Under the pieces are notes generated by a model that did not search any database, was not told the origin of the DNA, and saw only the letters and a list, made by a program, of their open reading frames with translations. This document shows positions 24,012-32,406 of a stretch of DNA of 64,000 nucleotides, one piece after another. A program made the translations under genes and the position numbers. Location of the stretch: NCBI RefSeq assembly GCF_001666755.1, contig NZ_LZJC01000165.1, positions 54,325-118,324 of the forward strand, written 5' to 3'. Within the stretch, counting starts at the first letter, position 1; each line of letters begins with the position of its first letter. The DNA is from Mycobacterium sp. E1214. Its GTDB lineage: Bacteria; Actinomycetota; Actinomycetes; Mycobacteriales; Mycobacteriaceae.

Positions 24012-25021
24012 GGCACCAGGCTGAGCACCAGGTCGGGCCCCACCCGTTCGACGGCGTCGAACTGCCAGCGCGACGCCCGGGCCATGGTCGAGACGCCGAC
24101 GTCGTCGACCGCGGTGACGGGCCCGCCCAACAGGATCGGCGCCACGTAGCTCAGGATCCGGTCGACGGCGCCCGCCCGCAGGAACGCACCCGCCAGCGTG
24201 GGGCCACCCTCGAGCAGCACGTCGGTGCGGTCCGACAGCGCCTTGATCACCTCGGCCGGGTCGCGGGTGCGGATCACCATGGTCCGCGAGTCGTCGTTGA
24301 GAACCCTTGCCTCCGAGGGGATTTCGCGCTCGCCGACCACCACCCGCAGCGGTTGCCGCTCGGCCAGTGAGCCGTCGGGCAGCCGCGCGGTCAACGCCGG
24401 GTCGTCGGCCAGCACGGTGCCCGTGCCCACCACGATCGCGTCGGCCATGGCCCGGCGCCGGTGCACATCATGCCGCGAGGCCTCGCTGGAGATCCACTGG
24501 CTGGAGCCGTCGGCGGCGGCGCTGCGGCCGTCGACGCTGCTCGCGTATTTCCACGTGACATGCGGCCGGCCGGTCCGCTGCTTGTGCAGCCACTCCCGCA
24601 GCGGACCGCCGGCGACCTCGTCGGCCAGCACGCCGGCGCGCACCCGCACCCCCGCTTCCTCGAGCCGGGCCGCTCCCCCGGCCGCGACCGGGTTGGGGTC
24701 CGCGACGGCGTAGACCACCGCCGCCAGGTTCGCGGTCAACAACGCGTCGACGCAGGGCGGGGTCTTGCCGTGGTGGTTGCACGGCTCGAGCGTCACCACC
24801 GCCGTGCCGCCGGTCGCCAACTCGCCGGCACGGCGCAGCGCCAGCACCTCGGCGGGGGGGCCGCCGGCCGGCTCGGTGCCGCCGACGCCGACCACCTCAC
24901 CGCCAGGGTCCAGGATCACTGCGCCCACCGGCGGGTTCGGGTAGGTCGTGCCTTTCACGTGCATCGACTGCTCGATGGCCAGGCGCATGGCCGCCTCGAT
25001 GCCGTTGTCGGGCACGGTCAT
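23996..25021 (-). CDS. ribD: Bifunctional riboflavin deaminase/reductase RibD with altered zinc site
   Basis: A 341-residue RibD: an N-terminal cytidine-deaminase-like domain (1-145) and a C-terminal reductase domain (about 150-341) with VTWKYASSVDGRSAAADGSSQWIS and VGTGTVLADDPALTARL. The deaminase motif normally reads H-A-E...P-C-x8-C, where His and both Cys bind zinc. Here it reads GGPPAEV with Pro56 where the His belongs, while Glu58, Cys81 and Cys90 remain. The codon (24854-24856) is CCC within a run of C; a single change from CAC would explain it. The start overlaps the rpe stop (ATGA). If real, deamination should be impaired; a sequencing error is possible. Confidence 0.9.
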   Translation of the reverse strand: MTVPDNGIEAAMRLAIEQSMHVKGTTYPNPPVGAVILDPGGEVVGVGGTEPAGGPPAEVLALRRAGELATGGTAVVTLEPCNHHGKTPPCVDALLTANLAAVVYAVADPNPVAAGGAARLEEAGVRVRAGVLADEVAGGPLREWLHKQRTGRPHVTWKYASSVDGRSAAADGSSQWISSEASRHDVHRRRAMADAIVVGTGTVLADDPALTARLPDGSLAERQPLRVVVGEREIPSEARVLNDDSRTMVIRTRDPAEVIKALSDRTDVLLEGGPTLAGAFLRAGAVDRILSYVAPILLGGPVTAVDDVGVSTMARASRWQFDAVERVGPDLVLSLVPRPGH

Positions 25022-25707
25022 CCGCGCAGGTGTGGCGACGCCGCGGCGGCCTGGCGCCGCAGCGCCTCGACCGCGGCCTCCGGGTCCTGCGCGCCGTACA
25101 CGGCCGACCCGGCCACGAAGCAGTCGACGCCGGCCTCGGCCGCCTGCTCGATGGTGTCGGAGTTGATGCCGCCGTCGATCTCGACCAGGATCGTCAGCTC
25201 CCCCGCCTCGATCAGCTTGCGCGCGGCGCGGACCTTGCCCAGCACGTCGGGGATGAAGCTCTGGCCGCCGAAGCCCGGCTCCACCGACATGATGAGCAGC
25301 GTGTCGAAATGCGTCAGCACCTCCAGGTAAGGCTCCAGCGGAGTTGCCGGCTTGACGCTGATGCCCGCCTTGGCGCCCGCCGCGCGGATGTCGCGGGCGA
25401 CCCCGATCGGGTTGTCGGTGGCCTCGGCGTGGAAGGTGACGTTGTAGGCCCCGGCCTCGGCGTAGGGCGGCGCCCAGCGGTCCGGGTCCTCGATCATCAG
25501 GTGGCAGTCCATCGGGATCTTCGTCGCCGCCAGCAGGCTCTCTACCACCGGCAGGCCGAGGGTCAGGTTCGGCACAAAGTGGTTGTCCATCACGTCGACG
25601 TGCAGCCAGTCGGCGCCGGTCACCGCGGCGGCCTCGTCGGCGAGCCGCGCGAAATCTGCGGACAGGATCGAGGGCGCGATCAGCGGTCTCCCGGAATTGC
25701 CAGCCAT
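25018..25707 (-). CDS. rpe: Ribulose-phosphate 3-epimerase
   Basis: A 229-residue TIM-barrel enzyme that interconverts ribulose 5-phosphate and xylulose 5-phosphate in the pentose phosphate pathway, a source of ribulose 5-phosphate for riboflavin synthesis. Family motifs are PLIAPSILSADFARL (8-22), WLHVDVMDNHFVPNLTLG with metal-binding His and Asp, MSVEPGFGGQSF and EIDGGINSDT. The ATG at 25707 has AAGGTGG 6 bases upstream. The frame is open far upstream into rsmB, but homology starts here. It overlaps ribD and follows rsmB by 32 bases, within the fmt-rsmB-rpe-ribD series. Confidence 0.95.
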   Translation of the reverse strand: MAGNSGRPLIAPSILSADFARLADEAAAVTGADWLHVDVMDNHFVPNLTLGLPVVESLLAATKIPMDCHLMIEDPDRWAPPYAEAGAYNVTFHAEATDNPIGVARDIRAAGAKAGISVKPATPLEPYLEVLTHFDTLLIMSVEPGFGGQSFIPDVLGKVRAARKLIEAGELTILVEIDGGINSDTIEQAAEAGVDCFVAGSAVYGAQDPEAAVEALRRQAAAASPHLRG

Positions 25708-25739
25708 GAGCGCCACCTTACTGAGCCCCGATGAGGGCT

Positions 25740-27107
25740 TCACGCCTCGCGGCGCAACGCGGCGGCGAACATCGCATCGGTGCCGTGGCGGTGCGGCCAC
25801 AGCTGCACGTACGGCCCGGCGCCCAGCCGGTCGACGCCGTCGAACAGCGGCCGGGTGTCCAGCGCGGACACCGGGTGACGGCGCAGCGCGTCGGCGACCA
25901 CGCCGACGGTCTCGGCCAGGTGCGGCGAACAGGTGGCGTACAGCACCACACCGCCCGGGCGGGTCAGCGCGATCGCGGCGGCCAGCAGCTCGCGTTGCAG
26001 CTTGGCCAGCGGCGGCACGTCGCTGGGCTGCCGCCGCCACCGCGCCTCCGGCCGGCGGCGCAGCGCCCCCAGCCCCGTGCAGGGGGCGTCGACGAGCACC
26101 CGGTCGAAGCCGGGCTCCAGCCCACTCTCGCGACCGTCGACCCGCACGACGTCGACCGGCAACCCGCGGGTGTTCTCGGCCACCAGGTCGGCGCGGCGCG
26201 GGGCGGGCTCCACCGCGGTGACGCGCGCCCCTGAGCCGACGCCCAGCGCCGCCAGCAGCGCCGTCTTGCCGCCCGGTCCGGCGCACAGGTCGAGCCACCG
26301 GCCCGCGTCGGCGTCGACCGGGGCCAGCGTCAACGCCCGGGCGACCAGCTGGCTGCCCTCGTCCTGCACCAGGGCGGCACCGTCGCGCACCGGCGTCAGT
26401 TGCCCCGGGTCCCCGCCGGGCAGGTACACCGCGTACGGGGAATACCGCCCGACGGTGCCCCCCACCGCGTCGGCCAGCTCGGCGGCGCTCACGGCGGTCG
26501 GGCGGGCCGCCAGGTGGACCTGCGGCCGCTCGTCGTCGCTGGCCAGGATCGCCGGTAGTTCGCCCGCGGCTGCGCCCAGCGCGTCGGCGAACGCCTGCGC
26601 GACCCAGCGCGGATGGGCCCGCGTGAAGGCGGCGTGCCCGATCGGGTCGCGCGCCGCGTCGGGGGCGAGCTCGGCGACCCACGACGCCTCGTCCCGCCCC
26701 GAGATGGTGCGCAGCACCCCGTTGACGAAACCCGCTCGGGCCGAATCGAATTCGATGCCCGCCTGCTCGACGGTGGTGGAGACGGCGGCATGCGCGTCCA
26801 CGCGGGTGCGCAGCAGTTGATAGGCCCCGAGCCGCAGCAGGTCGAGCAGCTTCGGGTCGATCGCCTCCGGCGCGCGCTTGGCGGCCGCACCGATGATCGC
26901 GTCGAGCAGCCCGCGGCTGCGGCAGGTCCCGTAGGTGAGTTCGGTGGCGAACGCCGCGTCGCGGCCGGTGATGCCGCGCTCCCGCAGCAGCGCCGGCAAC
27001 GCCAGGTTCGCGTAGGCGTCGCGCTCGCTCACCGCGCGCAGCACGTCGAGCGCGGCGGCGCGCGCCGGGTCGAGGGGCCGGCGCCGGCGGCGCGGTGCCG
27101 CGCTCAC
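25740..27107 (-). CDS. rsmB: 16S rRNA m5C967 methyltransferase (Fmu/RsmB)
   Basis: A 455-residue RNA cytosine-5 methyltransferase. The N-terminal part (about 10-140) is the NusB-like RNA-binding domain of RsmB (ALDVLRAVSERDAYANLALP, ELTYGTCRSRGLLDAI). The C-terminal Rossmann domain has the SAM motif LDLCAGPGGKTALLAAL, the DAPCTGLGALRRRPEARW block and the catalytic YATCSPHLAE. The start GTG at 27107 overlaps the fmt stop as GTGA; a longer frame to 27227 lies wholly inside fmt. The fmt-rsmB pair is conserved in bacteria and ties it to ribosome function. Confidence 0.92.
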   Translation of the reverse strand: MSAAPRRRRRPLDPARAAALDVLRAVSERDAYANLALPALLRERGITGRDAAFATELTYGTCRSRGLLDAIIGAAAKRAPEAIDPKLLDLLRLGAYQLLRTRVDAHAAVSTTVEQAGIEFDSARAGFVNGVLRTISGRDEASWVAELAPDAARDPIGHAAFTRAHPRWVAQAFADALGAAAGELPAILASDDERPQVHLAARPTAVSAAELADAVGGTVGRYSPYAVYLPGGDPGQLTPVRDGAALVQDEGSQLVARALTLAPVDADAGRWLDLCAGPGGKTALLAALGVGSGARVTAVEPAPRRADLVAENTRGLPVDVVRVDGRESGLEPGFDRVLVDAPCTGLGALRRRPEARWRRQPSDVPPLAKLQRELLAAAIALTRPGGVVLYATCSPHLAETVGVVADALRRHPVSALDTRPLFDGVDRLGAGPYVQLWPHRHGTDAMFAAALRREA

Positions 27108-28039
27108 GACGCCCGCGCCTGCGGGTCCAGCCGGGCTCCGCGGGCCCAGTCGGTGGCGTCCATCGGCCTCTTGCCGGGCGGCTGCAGGTGGCCCAGCCGC
27201 ACGGGCTGCGATCCCGTGCCAACCCACACGCTGTTGCGGCCGACGTGAATCGCGCCGGGCGTCAACGGGATCGGCGCCTCGTCCAGGTGCACCGGCCCCA
27301 GCTTGACGCGCAGGTCACCGATCATGGTCCACGCGCCCGGGTTGGGCGTGACGGCCCGCACGCGGCGCTCGACCACCAACGCCGGCAGGTCCCAACGCAC
27401 CCTGGCCTCCTCGACGGTGATCTTCGGCGCCACGCTGACCCCCTCGGTCGGCTGCGGCCGCGGCGTCAGCGTCTGGTCGGCGATGCCGTCGAGCGTCGTC
27501 GACAGCAACGCCGCGCCCGAGACGGCCAGCCGGTTCAGCAGGTCCCCGGCGGTGTCGGTGGGCCGGATGGTCTCGGTGACCACGCCGTAGACCGGCCCCG
27601 AATCCAAACTCGGTTCGATCAAGAAGGTGGTGGCGCCGGTGAGGGAATCGCCCGCCGCGATCGCCGCCTGGACCGGCGCCGCGCCCCGCCACGCGGGCAG
27701 CAAGGAGAAGTGCAGGTTGATCCACCCGTGCGGCGGCACCGCCAGCAGGCCGTCCCGCAACAGGGCGCCGTAGGCGACCACCGCGCAACAGTCCGGCGCC
27801 AGCTCCGCCAGCTCGGCGACGAACTCCGCGCTGTTGGGGCGCGCGGGCCGCAGCAGCGGGATGCCATGGTCGAGCGCCTCGCGGGCCACCGGCGACGGCT
27901 CGGGCCTGCCGCGCCGGCCGGCGGCGGCGTCGGGACGGGTCAGCACCGCGATCACCTCGTGCCGCGGCGATTCGATGAGGCGACGCAGCGCTGGGAGCGC
28001 GGGTTCGGGGGTGCCGGCGAAAACAAGACGCACCGGCAC
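27104..28039 (-). CDS. fmt: Methionyl-tRNA formyltransferase
   Basis: A 311-residue enzyme that formylates initiator Met-tRNA using 10-formyl-THF. The N-terminal catalytic domain begins VRLVFAGTPEPALPAL; Asn108 and His110 in WINLHFSLLPAWRGAAPVQ and Asp146 in PSLDSGPVYG are the catalytic triad. The C-terminal OB-like domain includes RVRAVTPNPGAW. A GTG two codons downstream (28033) would give the usual MRLVFAG opening and may be the true start. The stop overlaps rsmB. The gene is divergent from the methyltransferase at 28189, with the MarR-type operator between them. Confidence 0.94.
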   Translation of the reverse strand: MPVRLVFAGTPEPALPALRRLIESPRHEVIAVLTRPDAAAGRRGRPEPSPVAREALDHGIPLLRPARPNSAEFVAELAELAPDCCAVVAYGALLRDGLLAVPPHGWINLHFSLLPAWRGAAPVQAAIAAGDSLTGATTFLIEPSLDSGPVYGVVTETIRPTDTAGDLLNRLAVSGAALLSTTLDGIADQTLTPRPQPTEGVSVAPKITVEEARVRWDLPALVVERRVRAVTPNPGAWTMIGDLRVKLGPVHLDEAPIPLTPGAIHVGRNSVWVGTGSQPVRLGHLQPPGKRPMDATDWARGARLDPQARAS

Positions 28040-28084
28040 AGTGTAGGGAGCGGGCGAAGGCGCTCAGGCGATGCCGTCTTGCGC

Positions 28085-28106
28085 GTGTATATTGTTGCTT
28101 ATACAC
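28085..28106. promoter_or_regulatory. Inverted-repeat operator upstream of the methyltransferase (MarR candidate)
   Basis: GTGTATA and TATACAC are perfect 7-bp arms separated by 8 bases. The right arm covers the expected -35 position of TACTGT at 28122-28127. ATTGTTGCT is repeated directly, 16 bases apart, from 28091 and 28107. A similar dyad with the same 8-base spacer lies before the MarR gene. Confidence 0.55.
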
Positions 28107-28188
28107 ATTGTTGCTACTACTTACTGTTATGGCGTCAGCCCATGACGACGATGTCGGCAGCCGGCCCCACTTCACCCCAGGAGGTTCG

Positions 28189-28986
28189 ATGACCATCGAC
28201 GCCGCTACCAACCGCACGGTGTGGGCGCTGGGCGATTACGCCCTGATGGCCGAGGAGGTGATGGCGCCACTCGGCCCGGTTCTGGTCGAGGCGGCCGGCA
28301 TCGGCCCCGGCACGCGGGTGCTCGACGTCGCCGCCGGTTCCGGCAACATCTCGCTGCCGGCCGCCGCCGCGGGCGCCGAGGTGGTGTCCAGCGACCTGAC
28401 GCCCGAGCTGTTGGCCAGGTCGCAGGCCCGCGCCGACGCCCGCGGCCTGACCCTCGACTACCGCGAAGCCAACGCCCACGCGCTGCCGTTCGGCAACGGC
28501 GAGTTCGACATCGTGGTCTCGGCGATCGGGGTGCAGTTCGCCCCGGACCAGCAGCGCGCCGCCGACGAGCTGGTCCGGGTCTGCCGCCCGGGTGGCACCA
28601 TCGCCGTGATCAGCTGGACGCCGGGCGGCTTCTTCGGCCGGATGCTCGCCACCATCCGGCCCTACCGGCCCAGCCTGTCCCAGGCGACGCCGCCCGCGAC
28701 GTTGTGGGGGCGCCCCGGCTACGTCGCCGCCTTGTTCGGTGACCGCGTGCGCGAATTCCGCGCCGCGTTCGGCCTGTTGACCGTCGACCGGTTCGCCAGC
28801 GCCGAGGCCGTCCACCGCTACTTCAAGAGCAATTACGGGCCGACGATCGAGGCCTACGCCAACATCGGGCACAACCGGGTGCTGGCCGACGAGCTGGACG
28901 CCCAGCTGGTCGAACTCGCCGAGGAGTACCTCGTCGACGGCGCCATGCAGTGGGAGTTCGTGTTGGTGACGGCCGAGAAACGCTGA
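28189..28986 (+). CDS. SAM-dependent methyltransferase (Rv1405c type)
   Basis: A 265-residue class I methyltransferase. Motif I is VLDVAAGSGNISLP (44-57), then VVSSDLTPELLARS as motif II and NGEFDIVVSAIGVQFAPD as motif post-II. The ATG at 28189 follows a strong AGGAGG at 28179-28184. Content and context match Rv1405c, which in M. tuberculosis is under the MarR regulator Rv1404 and responds to acid. Here the regulator gene is convergent, 5 bases past this stop. The paralogue Rv1403c, divergent from Rv1404 in M. tuberculosis, is missing. The substrate is unknown. Confidence 0.85.
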   Translation: MTIDAATNRTVWALGDYALMAEEVMAPLGPVLVEAAGIGPGTRVLDVAAGSGNISLPAAAAGAEVVSSDLTPELLARSQARADARGLTLDYREANAHALPFGNGEFDIVVSAIGVQFAPDQQRAADELVRVCRPGGTIAVISWTPGGFFGRMLATIRPYRPSLSQATPPATLWGRPGYVAALFGDRVREFRAAFGLLTVDRFASAEAVHRYFKSNYGPTIEAYANIGHNRVLADELDAQLVELAEEYLVDGAMQWEFVLVTAEKR

Positions 28987-28991
28987 GCGGC

Positions 28992-29480
28992 CTACAGGTC
29001 GAAATCGGCGTCGAGGTGCACGTCGGGCTCGCCGCCGGCGGCGGTGAACGCCGTCAGGGCGCGGACCAGCCCGTGGCGTTCGGCGGGCGGCATCTTCTCC
29101 ACGATCCCGGCGATCTCGGCCCGCCGGTGGGCGGTGACCTGCCGCACCACCTCGCGGCCGCGCGGCGTGAGCGCGGCGAGCAGCTCGCGCCGCGAGGTCG
29201 GGTGCGGTAACCGGTCGATCAGCCCGGCGGCCACCAGACGGTCGACCATCCGGCCGGTCGCCGATGGTTGCACCCCGAGCAAACCCGCCAGGGTCGCCAG
29301 GTTGACCGGCCCCCGGTTCGACAGGATCACCAGCGTGCGGAACTGCGGAATGGTGATGGTGTCGTCGACCTGACCGATGGAGCGCGCCGACATCGCCATC
29401 AGCAACCGGGAAGCCGTCAACAGGGAATCGGTGATGACGTCCAGTGACTCGTCGACCGTGGCCGGATTGTCCGCTGCCAT
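28992..29480 (-). CDS. MarR-family repressor (Rv1404 type)
   Basis: A 162-residue winged-helix regulator. The core (about 40-125) has ITIPQFRTLVILSNRGPVNLATLAGLLGVQPSATGRMVDRLVAAGLIDR, the MarR DNA-binding helices, followed by the wing (PTSRRELLAALT). The ATG at 29480 has GGAGGG 7 bases before it; an ATG 20 codons upstream has none. In M. tuberculosis the homologue represses the neighbouring methyltransferase genes and is linked to acid adaptation. A 24-base dyad overlaps its own -10 at 29550-29555, pointing to autoregulation. The ligand is unknown. Confidence 0.87.
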   Translation of the reverse strand: MAADNPATVDESLDVITDSLLTASRLLMAMSARSIGQVDDTITIPQFRTLVILSNRGPVNLATLAGLLGVQPSATGRMVDRLVAAGLIDRLPHPTSRRELLAALTPRGREVVRQVTAHRRAEIAGIVEKMPPAERHGLVRALTAFTAAGGEPDVHLDADFDL

Positions 29481-29551
29481 GTGGCCCTCCTCGACGATCG
29501 CGTCCGGGTTGTCGGCGGCTGAAGAGAGAAAGTGTAGCAACCTTCCAATAT

Positions 29552-29575
29552 CGTAGACAGTGATTGTTGACTACG
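29552..29575. promoter_or_regulatory. Inverted-repeat operator in the MarR gene promoter
   Basis: CGTAGACA and TGACTACG form 8-bp arms with one mismatch and an 8-base spacer. The left arm overlaps TACGAT (29550-29555 on the minus strand), a likely -10. Spacing matches the dyad before the methyltransferase at 28085-28106. Confidence 0.5.
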
Positions 29576-29605
29576 CGCACAATGCCCCCCGGCTATGGTG
29601 CTGAG

Positions 29606-31606
29606 CTAGCCGATGTGCAGGGGATCGATCTGCACGCGCGCGGGCTCGCCGGTCTGTCGCGCGCTGACGACGCCGATCCCCCGGCGCAGCGCGGCCGCCA
29701 GCGCCAGGCCCTGCGGCCGCGGGACGCGCACCAGCATCCGGGTCACCGGCGCGTCGGCGGCTATCCCGGCCGGGCGGCGCACGCCGGCCGGCAGGTCCAC
29801 CGGGCCTAGCAGGTCGGCCTCCGGAGGCAGCTGCGCCTCCTCGAGCAGTTCGCGCACCGCGGCAGGTGTGCCGTCCACGGCGGCCATATGCACGCAGGGC
29901 GGCAGGCCCAGCTCGGCGCGCGCGGCCCACTCGGCTTCGGCGTGGCCGACCGGGTCCCAGCGGATCAGCGACTGCACCGTCGGGATCGTCGAGTCGGCGA
30001 CCGCCAGCACGACGCCGCCGGCACCGCGGGGGCGGACCAGCGCGGCGGCGCTCATCCAGCGCCACAACGCGTCCTCGGCGGCGCGTAGGTCCTGGCGGCC
30101 CAGCAGCGCCCAGGTGTCCAACAGCAACGCCGCCCCGTAACCGCCAGGCGCGCGCGGCTCCGCGCCCGGGGTGGCGATCACCAGGGCCGGTCCGGCGCCG
30201 ATCCCGGACACCACCCCGTCGCCCGACGACGTGATCACCGGTGTCCCGGGGAACGCGCGGCCCAGTTCCTCCGCGGTGCGGCGGGCGCCGACCACGACGG
30301 CGCGCACCGCGTCCGAGCCACACCGGGCGCAGCGCCGCGTCGGGTCGAGGCGCCCACACCAGCGGCACACCAGCGCCTGGCCGCCGTCCTGCAGCGACAG
30401 CGGGCCCGTGCACTGCCGGCACCGGGCGATCGCGCGGCAGCGGGCGCACGCCAGCGACGGCACGTACCCGCGGCGCGGCACCTGCACCAGCACCGGCGCG
30501 TCGGCCTGCAATGACGTTCGGGCCGCCCGCAGCGCGACGGACGGGAGGCGCGCGGTCCGCGCGGCCGGGTCCCGTTCGTCGGCGTAACCGGTGTCGTCGA
30601 GGGCGACCACCCGCGGGCTGCGGGCGCGCACCACCGGCCGCGCCGCGACGACGTCGTGCGCCCAGCCGCTGCGCACCAGCGCGTGCGCCTCCGCCGTGCG
30701 CGCGTAGCCGCCGATCAGCGCCGCGCACCGGGCCTGATGGGCGCGCAACATCGCCACCTCGCGGGCGTGCGGGTAGGGCGCCCGCGGCTCGGCGAGGCTG
30801 TCGTCGGCGTCCGACCACACCATGACCAGCCCCAGGTCGGCGAGCGGCGCGAACACCGCGCTGCGGGTGCCGATGACCAGCCGCGCGGTGCCCCGCAGCG
30901 CGGCGAGCCAGCGCCGGTACCGGGCCGCGGGCCCCAGGCCCGCCGACAGCGCCACCACCGCCGATTCGTCGATCAGGCCGGTCGCGGCCTGCCCCAGCGC
31001 GTCCAGGTCGCGCTGGTCCGGCACGATCGCCAGGGCCGACCGGCCGGCCCGGACGGTCTGCGCGGCCGCCTCGGCCAGCCGCTCGGGCCACGACTCCCCG
31101 GGCAGCGCATGCCAGACGGCCCGGGCGGCCCGCGACTCGGCCAGGGCGGCCAGGAACTGACCGCCGCGGCCGTAGGCCTGCCAGCCCGACGGGTCGACGG
31201 GCGCCGGGACGGGCACCGGGCCGGACGCGGCCGGCTCCCGTTCGGCGCGGGCGTGCCGGGCCGGCACCGCCAAGCGCAGCACGTCGGGGCGGGTCCCGGC
31301 GTAGCGCGCGGCCACCGCGTCGACCAGCCGCCGGATCTCGGGGGTCAGCACGGGCTCGGGCGACACCACGCGGTCCAACCAGCCGAGCTTGCCCGCGTGG
31401 TCGGTGTCGTTGCGGCGTTCCAGCACGAAGGCGTCGACCAGCCGGCCGTGAAACCGCACCCGCACCCGCACCCCGGGCTGGGCGTCGTCGGACTGTTCGG
31501 CCGACACCAGGTAGTCGAACTCCCGGTCCAGGTGCGGCACCGACAGCATGGGCAGGACCCGGGCGATCGGCTCGACCTCGACGGGGGTGCGCGCGACCTC
31601 GGTCAC
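29606..31606 (-). CDS. priA: Primosomal protein N' (PriA), degenerate helicase type
   Basis: A 666-residue PriA homologue involved in replication restart. The N-terminal DNA-binding region is present, and eight Cys at 387, 390, 396, 399, 414, 417, 426 and 429 form the two zinc sites typical of PriA. The ATPase motifs are absent: where Walker A should be, the sequence reads ALPGESWPERL, and the DEEH box is replaced by VWSDADDS. As I recall, loss of these motifs is general in actinobacterial PriA, so it probably acts as a DNA-binding factor without helicase activity. GTG start at 31606; it follows the YhhN gene in the same direction by 77 bases. Confidence 0.88.
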   Translation of the reverse strand: MTEVARTPVEVEPIARVLPMLSVPHLDREFDYLVSAEQSDDAQPGVRVRVRFHGRLVDAFVLERRNDTDHAGKLGWLDRVVSPEPVLTPEIRRLVDAVAARYAGTRPDVLRLAVPARHARAEREPAASGPVPVPAPVDPSGWQAYGRGGQFLAALAESRAARAVWHALPGESWPERLAEAAAQTVRAGRSALAIVPDQRDLDALGQAATGLIDESAVVALSAGLGPAARYRRWLAALRGTARLVIGTRSAVFAPLADLGLVMVWSDADDSLAEPRAPYPHAREVAMLRAHQARCAALIGGYARTAEAHALVRSGWAHDVVAARPVVRARSPRVVALDDTGYADERDPAARTARLPSVALRAARTSLQADAPVLVQVPRRGYVPSLACARCRAIARCRQCTGPLSLQDGGQALVCRWCGRLDPTRRCARCGSDAVRAVVVGARRTAEELGRAFPGTPVITSSGDGVVSGIGAGPALVIATPGAEPRAPGGYGAALLLDTWALLGRQDLRAAEDALWRWMSAAALVRPRGAGGVVLAVADSTIPTVQSLIRWDPVGHAEAEWAARAELGLPPCVHMAAVDGTPAAVRELLEEAQLPPEADLLGPVDLPAGVRRPAGIAADAPVTRMLVRVPRPQGLALAAALRRGIGVVSARQTGEPARVQIDPLHIG

Positions 31607-31683
31607 GGCGCCGCCGGAAGTCGAATCGTAGTGATGTGCACAGTGTCACCGCCCGGGCACACCGTACCGGCGATCGTCGACAG

Positions 31684-32406
31684 TCAGGTCTCCGCGGGGT
31701 CGTCCGGCGCGGGGCGCCCGCGGCCGAAGAAGAATCCCGCGGTGATCAGGATCTGCGCCGCGGCGTACGACCACCAAACCGGCACGGCCAGCGCCTCGTT
31801 GCCCAGGACGAAGCGGCCGATGGCGATCATCGAGTCCGACGCCGCGAAGCACACCGCGCCCACCGCGGTCCAGATCGTGGGCAGCCGCGCCGACAGGGCC
31901 GCGCACACCATGGCGGTCAGCACACCGATGTAGACCGTGACCGCCGGCTGTTGCGCGCCCAGCCGCGGCCACAACCAGACCAACTGCGCGGCGGCCACCA
32001 CGCACATCGAGACCACCGCGACCAGCCGCGGTTTCGACGGACGGGCGCGCAGCGGGAGCAGCGCGCCGAGAAAACACAAGTGCGCCAACAGGAATGCGGC
32101 CAGGCCCACGACGAACGACGGCGCCCACCACGGGATCGCCAGCGCCCAGTCGCCGACGGCCGATAACAGCAGCGCGGGCATCAGCCACCGGCGCTCGCGG
32201 ACGTCGGCGTGCCCCGCCGCGGCCAACGTCAACAGCAGCGCCATCGAGGCCTTGAACGCCGGCTGCAACACCCAGTGCCCGGTGAGCTCCGTGCCCGGTA
32301 CCGAGTTCAGCGCCAGCACCGTCAGGTACACGCCGTAGCCCAGCGCCAGCCAGCCGGCCAGCACCCAGCCGCCCGCCACCAGGCGAGGTGCGTACGGTAC
32401 CTCCAT
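31684..32406 (-). CDS. YhhN-family membrane protein (Rv1401 type, lysoplasmalogenase-like)
   Basis: A 240-residue integral membrane protein with about eight helices, matching the YhhN/TMEM86 family; the human TMEM86B member is a lysoplasmalogenase. Conserved acidic patches are VGDWALA, FLLAHLCFLGALLPLR and FAASDSMIAIGRFVLG. The ATG at 32406 is the only start that keeps the first helix, and its frame is open well upstream. It shares the tetramer CATG with the lipI start on the opposite strand. It runs into priA, as Rv1401 does in M. tuberculosis. Mycobacteria are not known to make plasmalogens, so the substrate is open. Confidence 0.8.
   Translation of the reverse strand: MEVPYAPRLVAGGWVLAGWLALGYGVYLTVLALNSVPGTELTGHWVLQPAFKASMALLLTLAAAGHADVRERRWLMPALLLSAVGDWALAIPWWAPSFVVGLAAFLLAHLCFLGALLPLRARPSKPRLVAVVSMCVVAAAQLVWLWPRLGAQQPAVTVYIGVLTAMVCAALSARLPTIWTAVGAVCFAASDSMIAIGRFVLGNEALAVPVWWSYAAAQILITAGFFFGRGRPAPDDPAET
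32393..32398 (+). promoter_or_regulatory. -10 element TACGGT of lipI (leaderless)
   Basis: TACGGT is followed by 6 bases and the ATG of lipI at 32405. The longer string GCGTACGGT, 6 bases, ATG is repeated before lipH. The element lies inside the first codons of the opposite-strand YhhN gene. Confidence 0.6.
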
